From the NCBI GenBank assembly GCA_031269335.1, contig JAISZI010000031.1, forward strand, positions 1 through 64,000: a DNA stretch of 64,000 bases. Direction: 5' to 3'. The notes below the pieces were generated by a model. That model saw only the letters and a program-made list of their open reading frames with translations. It ran no database searches and was not told the origin of the DNA. This stretch comes from Puniceicoccales bacterium (GTDB taxonomy: Bacteria; Verrucomicrobiota; Verrucomicrobiia; Opitutales; UBA953). How positions within the stretch are numbered: position 1 is the first letter of the stretch; the number at the start of each line of letters is the position of its first letter. The translations under genes and the position numbers were made by a program. Positions 56,994 through 64,000 of this stretch are shown in pieces.

Positions 56994-58190
56994 ATGAAAC
57001 GTAAGGAACCATCGTTTTTCCAACATTCGTTTTTTCATTTTTTAACGTTGTTGTTTTTTTCAACTGCGACCCTTGCTTCAACGGGCGCAGGTGTTGCGTC
57101 GCGTAGTGAAACAAAAGCGCCGTCGGTGCCCGCAGAAGAGGATTCAGGCGCGCCGATCGACCATGAAACTACTTTCGTTGTTATTGATTGGCTGACAGAT
57201 ATGGAAGAAGCGCGGGCACTCGCCAGCCAAACGGGACGAGACATCCTCGTCGCCTTTGTCGGCTCTGATCACAGTATTTGGAGCGGGCGTCTTGAAACGG
57301 AGGTCTTTTCGCATCCCGCCTTTGTCGCGAGTGTAAATAAGCACTTCGTCTGTGTATTAATAGATGATCCGCGCACCTATCGACTTCCCGAAGATGAAGA
57401 GCGTAAAAACACCGCCTTGAGGCAAGCGTGGCGGGTGCAAACAAACCCCACTGTATTCTTGGCGGACGAGACTGGGCGCCCTTACGCCGTCACTGGTTAC
57501 CGCAGCATTAGCGCGCCCGAATATGCGAACCATTTGCTTACGCTACGCACTATCCATGAGCAGCGGGACCGGTTTTTTGCGTCCGCAAAAGCAGCCGGTA
57601 GCGACACTGAGCGCGCGGTCATGTTTTCACGGGCATTGCGCGAAATGGACGAGACGATTGTCCGCTTTCATTACCGCAACGAGTTGATGGAGCTGCGCAA
57701 AATTGATCCCAAGGACTCAACGGGGCTAATCGGCGATATCGAATTTGTCCCCAGAATCACCCAGCTGCGCAACCACGTATTGCGGCTTGTTCGCCAAAAA
57801 AAATACCAAAACGCGACAGATGCGGTGGACACGTTTATCAGGAGGAACGCTCCCTCTGGCGAGCACTTGCAACGGGTGTTGTTTTTGAAATTGCCCGTCC
57901 ACGCTGCGTTTGGCGTGCGCGATCACGAAGCAATTTTACGGCTCATGGACACGATTATCGCCATCAATGCAGAAACGGAACACGGGAAGATGGCTGTCGA
58001 AGTGAAAGCAAACGCTAACGCATTGATTGAAACAGAACGGAAAAAGGCGGTGAACGAAAAAGCTGCGCGAAAGGGAAAAGAGAAATCACCCCCAAAAGAA
58101 ACGTCGAAATCGCCTGTAAAACCGCCCGCAAAAACACCGCCTGCGCCGCCACCCGCGAAAACACCGCCCGCGAAGTCGTCTGCAAAATGA
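56994..58190 (+). CDS. Secreted thioredoxin-fold protein lacking active-site cysteines
   Basis: A 398-aa exported protein. Residues 1-29 are a signal peptide (FFHFLTLLFFSTATLAS). Residues ~62-195 match a thioredoxin-like (Thioredoxin_7 type) domain: DILVAFVGSDHSIWSGRLETEVFSHPAF, then a strand VCVLIDD and NPTVFLADETG with the cis-Pro. The WCxxC site is replaced by S94-I-W-S97, so disulfide exchange is not expected. Residues 200-340 are helical. The C-terminal ~55 residues are a Lys/Pro-rich tail (KTPPAPPPAKTPPAKSSAK) that could bind peptidoglycan or nucleic acid. It overlaps the next gene by ATGA. Confidence 0.8.
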   Translation: MKRKEPSFFQHSFFHFLTLLFFSTATLASTGAGVASRSETKAPSVPAEEDSGAPIDHETTFVVIDWLTDMEEARALASQTGRDILVAFVGSDHSIWSGRLETEVFSHPAFVASVNKHFVCVLIDDPRTYRLPEDEERKNTALRQAWRVQTNPTVFLADETGRPYAVTGYRSISAPEYANHLLTLRTIHEQRDRFFASAKAAGSDTERAVMFSRALREMDETIVRFHYRNELMELRKIDPKDSTGLIGDIEFVPRITQLRNHVLRLVRQKKYQNATDAVDTFIRRNAPSGEHLQRVLFLKLPVHAAFGVRDHEAILRLMDTIIAINAETEHGKMAVEVKANANALIETERKKAVNEKAARKGKEKSPPKETSKSPVKPPAKTPPAPPPAKTPPAKSSAK

Positions 58191-59887
58191 GAGCACGGGC
58201 GCGGAAAATTTTTCGGGGCGGTATCGGCGCCGTTGTCGTCGCCGTTGTCGCTGCCGTGATCTTTGTGAAAGCGACCCCGTTTGGCGGGCGAGGCGTGACG
58301 CGTGTCGTTGACCGGGCGACGGCTGCGGGCGTGTTGCTTCTCAACAACAGTGCGGAACCCGTCTCGCTTGATCCGCAGGTTGTCACCGGTGCGGCTGACA
58401 TGCGCATTGCGCGGGCACTTTTCGAGGGGTTGCTCGTCAACGACCCTATCAGCCTTGAGCCGCGCCCTGCGGCGGCGGTGCGCTACGAAGTCAGTGATAG
58501 CGGGCTTGAATATACTTTTCATCTGCGAGCCGGTTTGCGCTGGTCGGACGGGGAGCGAATCACCAGTGCCGACTTTCTTTTTGCGTGGCAACGCGTGCTT
58601 AGCCCCCGCTTCGCCTCGCCCAATGCCTCGATGTTTTTTGTCGTGAAGAACGCCCGTGCTTTTTACGAAGGGCGTCTGCGTGCGTTTAGTGACACTGGTT
58701 TTTCCGCGCCCGATGCGCAGACAATTCGCATCAAAGTCGAGCATCCTTGCGCCACCTTACCCTTGCTTCTTTGCCATCCCGCATGGGCACCCGTTCCCCG
58801 CCATGTTATTCTCCGTTATGGAGTTGCGGACGCGCCCGGGACGGCTTGGACGCGCCCCGGGCGCATTGCCGGCAATGGCGCCTTTCGCCTCAAGACGTGG
58901 AAGGTTGCCGACCGAATCGAAGTTGAGCGCAATCCCTTTTATTGGAACGATGCCGCCACGCGGCTCAACGGCGTTAAATTTTTTGCGATAACCGACGCGC
59001 TCGCCGAAGAACGCGCTTTTCGCGGTGGTTTGCTGCACATCACGAGCACCGTTCCCCCGATGAAAGTGGCAACCCTGCGCGCTGCCGGGGACGCCGCGCT
59101 ACGCCTCGACCCGTTTTTTTCGACGACCTTTATCCGCGTGAACACCCGGATTCCCCCGCTCAACGATGTGCGCGTGCGCCGTGCGCTTTCGCTTGCCCTG
59201 CGCCGGAGCGAGATCACGGAGCACGTCATGCGCGCTGGGGAAGTGCCCGCCTTTTGTCTAACTCCTGATGGTGTATCGGGATACACCTGCGCTGCGCACC
59301 TTGCCGAAGACGTTGCCGAAGCGCGGCGGTTGCTTGCGGAAGCGGGTTATCCCAACGGCGCCGGGTTCCCCGTCCTCAACTATCTTTACAATGATCACGA
59401 GACGAGCCGCCTGATTGCGCAGGCATTGCAAGAGATGTGGGCGAGCAAACTCGGCATCCGCGTAGAATTATCCAGCCGCGAGTGGAAGGTGTATAAGCGC
59501 GCCGTTGAGAGCGGGGAGTATCAACTCGCCCGTTCGGCGTGGAGCGGCGATTACCCCGATCCCGCCAGTTTCCTCGAACTTTTCACTGCGCACTCCGAAC
59601 AAAATCAAACCGGCTGGCAGGATGCCGCGTTTGACAAAGCTGTTGGCGCCGCTCTGCGTGCCCCTTTGCCCGCCGCCCGCCTCGCCCATTTTCAAGAAGC
59701 GGAAGCGCGCTTGCTCGACAGGCTTCCCGTGATACCGATAGCGCACAACCGCAACAAGTTCCTCATTCGAGCAGAAGTGCGCGGCTGGCATCCCAACGTG
59801 CTCGACATACAATCTTTGACAGCGGTCTGGCTCGAAAAAGAGCAACCTTGCCCGTCCGCTTCCCCCGTGGCAAAAGCTGCCCGATGA
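58187..59887 (+). CDS. Periplasmic oligopeptide-binding protein (SBP family 5)
   Basis: A 566-aa ABC-transporter solute-binding protein. The N-terminus has a hydrophobic segment GIGAVVVAVVAAVIFV without lipobox, so it is probably tethered to the inner membrane or cleaved. The family-5 signature NNSAEPVSLDPQVVTGAADMRIARALFEGL is followed by YTFHLRAGLRWSDGERITSADFLFAWQRVL and VRVRRALSLALRRSEI. No permease or ATPase gene is adjacent, so its transporter is elsewhere. It overlaps both neighbours by 4 nt (ATGA), forming a thioredoxin-like / SBP / purN operon. The peptide substrate is inferred. Confidence 0.9.
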   Translation: MRARARKIFRGGIGAVVVAVVAAVIFVKATPFGGRGVTRVVDRATAAGVLLLNNSAEPVSLDPQVVTGAADMRIARALFEGLLVNDPISLEPRPAAAVRYEVSDSGLEYTFHLRAGLRWSDGERITSADFLFAWQRVLSPRFASPNASMFFVVKNARAFYEGRLRAFSDTGFSAPDAQTIRIKVEHPCATLPLLLCHPAWAPVPRHVILRYGVADAPGTAWTRPGRIAGNGAFRLKTWKVADRIEVERNPFYWNDAATRLNGVKFFAITDALAEERAFRGGLLHITSTVPPMKVATLRAAGDAALRLDPFFSTTFIRVNTRIPPLNDVRVRRALSLALRRSEITEHVMRAGEVPAFCLTPDGVSGYTCAAHLAEDVAEARRLLAEAGYPNGAGFPVLNYLYNDHETSRLIAQALQEMWASKLGIRVELSSREWKVYKRAVESGEYQLARSAWSGDYPDPASFLELFTAHSEQNQTGWQDAAFDKAVGAALRAPLPAARLAHFQEAEARLLDRLPVIPIAHNRNKFLIRAEVRGWHPNVLDIQSLTAVWLEKEQPCPSASPVAKAAR

Positions 59888-60465
59888 AAATCGCCATTCT
59901 CGCATCCGGGCGCGGTTCCAACGCCGAAGCCATCCTCGCCGCACAGGAGGCAGGTCAGTTAGGAAATGCCCGCGTGAACGCGCTCTTTTGCGACGTCCCC
60001 GGTGCCCCTGTTCTTGGCATCGGTGCGCGTTTTGGGGTGCCGACCTACCAACCGCCTGCGGGAGTGTTCAAAACAAAGTTTTCTCCCGAAGTGGAACTCG
60101 CATGGGCGCAGGCAATCCGCGAAACCGGCGCAGACTTTCTCGTGCTCGCCGGTTTCATGCGCGTCATCAAACAAGCTCTCCTTGAATCTTTTCCGAATCG
60201 CATCATCAATCTTCACCCCAGCCTCCTTCCGGCATTTGCGGGGTTGGACGCCATCGGGCAAGCGTGGCGGCACGGCGTCAAAATAACCGGTTGCACCGTC
60301 CATTATGTCAACGCCACCGTGGACGGCGGAACTATCATTGAGCAAGAAGCCGTGCGCCGCACGGACGACGACACGATGGAAACGTTTGCCGCAAAAATAC
60401 ACGCCGCCGAGCACCGTCTTCTCCCTGCCGTAATCCGCCGTTTAAGTGAGCGCGAAGCGGCGTAA
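59884..60465 (+). CDS. purN: Phosphoribosylglycinamide formyltransferase
   Basis: Third step of purine synthesis: transfers formyl from 10-formyl-THF to GAR. Motifs: KIAILASGRGSNAEAIL, VLAGFMRVIKQALLESFPNRIINLHPSLLPAFAGLDA (with the catalytic Asn-His), and GCTVHYVNATVDGGTIIEQEAV with the catalytic Asp. 193 aa is normal. The ATG at 59884 overlaps the preceding stop by 4 nt. The pathway links to FolC upstream through folate cofactors. Confidence 0.96.
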   Translation: MKIAILASGRGSNAEAILAAQEAGQLGNARVNALFCDVPGAPVLGIGARFGVPTYQPPAGVFKTKFSPEVELAWAQAIRETGADFLVLAGFMRVIKQALLESFPNRIINLHPSLLPAFAGLDAIGQAWRHGVKITGCTVHYVNATVDGGTIIEQEAVRRTDDDTMETFAAKIHAAEHRLLPAVIRRLSEREAA

Positions 60466-60497
60466 ATTGACGAAGAAGACGGGCGGCGGTCGTTTTT

Positions 60498-62291
60498 TTA
60501 ACCGTAGAGCGGACCGAAATTCGCGCAGGCGCGAAAATCCGCGCTTTCGAGGCAAGCGGTGCCAAAGGAGTTCCAGACCGCCGGGCGGAAGATGCGGGAA
60601 TCGTCTATGTTGTGCATATAGACGGGGATGCGCAAAATGGCAGCGAGGGCGAGAAGTTGCGCGCCGATGTGGCCGTAGCTGATTGAACCGTGGTTGGCTC
60701 CCCAGTGGTTCATGACGCTGTAAACGTCTTTGAATGCGTTAGTTTTGAAAAGACGCGGGGCAAACCACGTAGTCGGCCATGTCCAGTCTGTGCGCAGATC
60801 AAGGGCGTTGTGGACATCTGTCGGGAGGCTGACCGTCCAGCCTTCAGCGATTTGCAAGACGGGACCGAGACCTTTGACGAAGTTGAGCCGGGTGAGTGTC
60901 ACCGGCATCTCGCCGAGCGTGATGAATTTTGATGACCAACCTCCGCCGGGGAAATACTCCGTGACGGAAGGGTGCCACGTGGTGGCGGCGAGGCACTTCT
61001 CGACTTCTTCGGGGGAAATTTCCCAATGGGGTTTCATGGCTGGGGCACCGTTGAGACTCTGGCGTCCGGAGCCGTCAAGGGCGGCGGCACCGGAATTGAT
61101 AAGGTGAATGATGCCGTTTTCGGCGCGACCATCGAGGGTGTGTCCGGTGACGCGTTTGACGGCGGTCGGACTCCAATAAGTGCGCACATCGGCAAAGACT
61201 TGGGCGGTATTCGTGAGCAGGTGACCGAACAACATGGAAACGGCGTTGAGGGCGTCATTTTCCGTGGCGACAACACGCGGGCGGCGGGTGCCGTTCCAGT
61301 CGAAGGAGGAGTTGAGGATAGCCTCCATGAAGTCGCCGTTAGGGTTGCCGTCCGTCCACTGCCGTTGCCCTTGGAAGCCTGCGGCAATGGCGTTGCGCCC
61401 CTGGGCTTCTTCAAACCAACCGATTTTGGCGAGAGCCGGGTTGCCGTCCATGATATCGCGGACGATGAGTGCCATTTTAACGGATTCGTCCCATTCAAGA
61501 TCGAGGTGGGAACGCGAGCGAACGGAGGCGCCGGTGTTTTTGTCACTGCCTTCTTTGCAATGCGAGGCGACCCAGCCGCGGGCGAGCGTGTATTCTTCGC
61601 TGTCGTAGATTTTGGCATCTATGCGGCGGCGGATTTCACTCATATCGAGGCACTCGACGCGCATGCCGAGGTGGCGTTCGAGGAACTCGTGGTTAAGGGT
61701 GGAACCGGCGATGCCCATAGAAGTTCCGCCGATGGAAACGTAGGATTTGCCCCGCATAAGGGCGGCGGCGAGAGCGGCTTGGGTGAAAACGAGGAGCTTT
61801 TCGCGCACGTCGTCGGGGAGCACTGTGTCGTCGGCGTCGAGCACGTCGTGCCCGTAGATGCCGAAGGCGGGTAGCCCTTTTTGCGCGTGCGCTGCGAGGA
61901 CAGCGGCGAGATAGACCGCTCCCGGACGTTCGGTGCCATTGAAACCGAAGACGGCTTTTGGCGTAAGCGGGTCCATGTCCATCGTTTCGGAACCGTAACA
62001 CCAACATTGGGTAACGGTGATGGAGACGCCGACGTTCTCGTGGCGGAATTTTTCGGCGCACGCAGCGGCTTCGGCAACACCGCCGATAGTAGTATCGGCG
62101 ATGACGCAGCGGACCGGATCGCCGTCGGGCAGGCGAATCGAGCTGGAAATGAGGTGCGCCACGGTTTTGGCGAGCGACATGGTTCTCTCTTCGAGAGACT
62201 CGCGGACGCCGCGGCGACGCCCGTCAATGACGGGACGGATTCCGACGGCTGGTGCAGAAGCGGCGGAGAATTTTTTGGTGTTTGAACTCAT
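60498..62291 (-). CDS. fucI: L-fucose isomerase
   Basis: Interconverts L-fucose and L-fuculose, using Mn2+. 597 aa, full length. Family blocks: [129 protein letters not shown] and [19 protein letters not shown]. It could also accept D-arabinose, as relatives do. It sits 47 bp after the kinase gene, probably in one operon; the gap contains a (CAC)n tract directly before its ATG. Confidence 0.94.
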   Translation of the reverse strand: MSSNTKKFSAASAPAVGIRPVIDGRRRGVRESLEERTMSLAKTVAHLISSSIRLPDGDPVRCVIADTTIGGVAEAAACAEKFRHENVGVSITVTQCWCYGSETMDMDPLTPKAVFGFNGTERPGAVYLAAVLAAHAQKGLPAFGIYGHDVLDADDTVLPDDVREKLLVFTQAALAAALMRGKSYVSIGGTSMGIAGSTLNHEFLERHLGMRVECLDMSEIRRRIDAKIYDSEEYTLARGWVASHCKEGSDKNTGASVRSRSHLDLEWDESVKMALIVRDIMDGNPALAKIGWFEEAQGRNAIAAGFQGQRQWTDGNPNGDFMEAILNSSFDWNGTRRPRVVATENDALNAVSMLFGHLLTNTAQVFADVRTYWSPTAVKRVTGHTLDGRAENGIIHLINSGAAALDGSGRQSLNGAPAMKPHWEISPEEVEKCLAATTWHPSVTEYFPGGGWSSKFITLGEMPVTLTRLNFVKGLGPVLQIAEGWTVSLPTDVHNALDLRTDWTWPTTWFAPRLFKTNAFKDVYSVMNHWGANHGSISYGHIGAQLLALAAILRIPVYMHNIDDSRIFRPAVWNSFGTACLESADFRACANFGPLYG

Positions 62292-62294
62292 GGT

Positions 62295-62313
62295 AGTGGT
62301 GGTGGTGGTGGTG
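62295..62313 (-). repeat. CAC/ACC triplet tract before the fucI start
   Basis: On the minus strand, ATCACCACCACCACCACCACTACC precedes the fucI ATG with three bases between. No Shine-Dalgarno is visible there. Confidence 0.85.
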
Positions 62314-62338
62314 ATGTTTGTTTCTACGGTTGTGATGG

Positions 62339-63829
62339 TTACGGATTGCCCGCTGTGCGGTGAAGCGTGGAAGCGGAGCCGGTAAATTCATCCCAGAGGG
62401 CGGTGTTGGCTGGCTCTCGCGTGCGGGTGGGGAAGGAAGCGGAGACAAGACGGCGACCCTCTTCAATACTGGCGACGCAGCCCGAAGCAAGGAGCTGCAT
62501 GAGGACGTTGCCGAGGGAAGCGGCTTCGTCGGAGCCTTCGGTGACGGGCAGACCGGACGCATCGGCAGTGAGTTGGGAAAGGAGCGTATCGCGAACGCCG
62601 CCGCCGACGATGCAGAGCGAGTCGGGAGCATTGCCGATGTGGCGGGAAATTTTTTCGAGTGCGCTTCGGTAATTGAGGGCGAGGCCTTCGTAGATGGCGC
62701 GAAGAATTTCCCCGCGAGAAGTGGGAACGTGTTGGTCGTGGTCGCGGCACCAAGCAGCGATGCGCGCCGGCATGGAACCGGGGGCGGCAAGCTCAGGCGC
62801 ATCTACATCCAACTTGTTCACGAAGGCGGGTGCCTCGGAACACCAATGCGAGATTTGCGCAAAGTCCGTCGGGGCACCATCTTCCATTTCCCATTGGCGG
62901 CGACATTCTTGGACAAGCCAAAGACCGGCACTATTCTTCTGAAAACGAATTTTGCCCCCTACGCCCGCTTCATTTGTGAAAGAGTCGGCGAGTGCCGCCG
63001 GAGTGGTGACCGGTAAATCCGTTTCAACGCCAAGGAGCGACCATGTGCCAGAGCTAAGAAACGCGCCGCCGGCAGGCAAGGCGGGCAAGGCAGCCACGGC
63101 ACTCGCGGTATCGTGCCCGGCAATGGCGAAAACGGGCGGCGGCGCACCGTGGGCAACGTCGGCAAGCACCGTCGCCGGAGCAAGCCGGACCCCCGGTGGC
63201 GTGAGCGCGCCAAAAAGACCTCGGTCGATCCCTAAAGCGTCCATGACGTCTGTCGCCCATTCCCGTCGGAGCGGATCGTAGAGGGCGCTTGTGCTGGCTA
63301 TTGTCTGTTCGCAAGCCCGTTCGCCACAAAGGAGATAGTTAAAAAAATCGGGAAGAAAAAGAAGGTGGTCGGAGGCGGACAAGAGAGCGGGCTGTTCGCG
63401 GCGGTGTGCAAGCAATTGGCAAGCCGTAGTGATGGGTGCCGGTTGCGCGCCGGTGCGTGCAAAATGCGTCTCCTGCGGAATGAGCGTATCCATGAGGCTG
63501 GGCATTTCGCGTGTGCGCGGGTCGCGATAAGAACGCGGGAAACAAACCGGGTTTCCAGCAGCATCAATCAAGGCGTAATCGACACCCCACGTAGCGACAC
63601 CGATGCCGGCAACCGCTTCACCGTGGTCTGCCAATGCTTTGCGCAGCCCTTCGAGCGTCTCTCGATACAGCGCAACGATGTCCCAATAGAGACCGCCACG
63701 CAATTCAACGGCACCATTGCGAAAGCGGCGTGCGACTTCCATTCGCAGCTTGCTTCCATCAAAGTGGCAAACGGTGACCCGTCCGCTGCCCGCACCCAGA
63801 TCAACTGCGAGAAACACCTTCGTTTTCAT
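62339..63829 (-). CDS. FGGY-family sugar kinase, rhamnulokinase/fuculokinase-like
   Basis: A 496-aa carbohydrate kinase. The N-terminus [20 protein letters not shown] and [28 protein letters not shown] resemble rhamnulokinase (RhaB). [17 protein letters not shown] and [15 protein letters not shown] form the catalytic-base region, and [22 protein letters not shown] binds ATP. Because it is paired with L-fucose isomerase, phosphorylation of L-fuculose is the probable job; L-rhamnulose remains possible. The start is ATG 63829; the track start adds 33 residues. The aldolase is not in the window. Confidence 0.88.
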   Translation of the reverse strand: MKTKVFLAVDLGAGSGRVTVCHFDGSKLRMEVARRFRNGAVELRGGLYWDIVALYRETLEGLRKALADHGEAVAGIGVATWGVDYALIDAAGNPVCFPRSYRDPRTREMPSLMDTLIPQETHFARTGAQPAPITTACQLLAHRREQPALLSASDHLLFLPDFFNYLLCGERACEQTIASTSALYDPLRREWATDVMDALGIDRGLFGALTPPGVRLAPATVLADVAHGAPPPVFAIAGHDTASAVAALPALPAGGAFLSSGTWSLLGVETDLPVTTPAALADSFTNEAGVGGKIRFQKNSAGLWLVQECRRQWEMEDGAPTDFAQISHWCSEAPAFVNKLDVDAPELAAPGSMPARIAAWCRDHDQHVPTSRGEILRAIYEGLALNYRSALEKISRHIGNAPDSLCIVGGGVRDTLLSQLTADASGLPVTEGSDEAASLGNVLMQLLASGCVASIEEGRRLVSASFPTRTREPANTALWDEFTGSASTLHRTAGNP

Positions 63830-63893
63830 CAAGGCAAAAGCTGCCGGACAATGTCCGAAAAACAATAAAAAAACGCCCGCCGACGGAAATAAT

Positions 63894-63945
63894 AGGAGAG
63901 GAAAGCCCCCGCAGAGAACGGTGGGCACAGCACTTGCTCTGGCTT
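63894..63945 (-). repeat. Dispersed repeat E, copy 4
   Basis: GGAGAGGAAAGCCCCCGCAGAGAACGGTGGGCACAGCACTTGCTCTGGCT resembles the right inverted repeat at 48109-48151 and, reversed, the left one at 46388-46434. It lies ~65 bp upstream of the sugar-kinase gene. The 63830-64000 stretch holds no other gene. Confidence 0.75.
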
Positions 63946-64000
63946 GGGGTCACACAAGGTAATGAAGCTATTTTGAAGATAGTTTTTGAATAAAACACAC

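Overview
The window looks like chromosomal DNA of a Gram-negative, GC-rich bacterium, most likely Verrucomicrobiota of the Opitutaceae type. Supporting signs are two autotransporters with related barrels (one of 4174 aa built from autotransporter-associated beta-strand repeats), a complete outer-membrane biogenesis gene (bamA), a divergent 511-aa adenylosuccinate synthetase, high-copy intergenic palindromes, and start codons that almost never have a Shine-Dalgarno sequence. The taxonomic call is inference, since no rRNA or tRNA gene was seen.

Layout. 1-720 is a palindromic repeat array. 754-14083 (minus) holds an RluA-type pseudouridine synthase and the giant autotransporter, preceded by an Rpn-family nuclease gene. 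15135-23044 (minus) carries nuoF, murJ, a 52-aa lipoprotein missed by the ORF track, a coiled-coil membrane protein, pgi and rpsA. 23265-35497 (minus) is a long co-directional run: ruvX, a family-4 uracil-DNA glycosylase, bamA, dnaB, a secreted two-domain alpha-L-fucosidase (GH29 fused to a GH95-like module), proA, dapB and ispH. 35645-37826 (plus) has an O6-alkylguanine methyltransferase, comF and an MnmM/YtqB-like methyltransferase. lysC (minus) diverges from a plus-strand autotransporter whose passenger begins with a cyclophilin domain; a TPR protein and holA follow. purA, an AAA-ATPase/PD-(D/E)XK gene bracketed by inverted repeats, and rlmN are on minus. metG, a menF-type isochorismate synthase, a porin-like barrel, a second large palindrome array (53990-54900), folC, a thioredoxin-fold protein, an oligopeptide-binding protein and purN are on plus. 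The window closes with fucI and a rhamnulokinase-like sugar kinase on minus.

How the genes fit together. Most are housekeeping genes in short, tightly packed transcription units. The accessory theme is the cell surface and fucose: the secreted fucosidase could release L-fucose, and FucI plus the FGGY kinase at the other end would isomerise and phosphorylate it. No fuculose-phosphate aldolase or fucose permease is visible.

Most unusual items: the cyclophilin-autotransporter fusion; the GH29/GH95-like fusion with shuffled duplications at its junction; the mirror-symmetric palindrome arrays sharing one hinge; an ATPase/nuclease gene enclosed by inverted repeats; a thioredoxin-fold protein with both active-site Cys replaced by Ser; and a UDG lacking one expected Fe-S cysteine. 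No CRISPR array, phage, rRNA, tRNA or classical insertion sequence was recognised.
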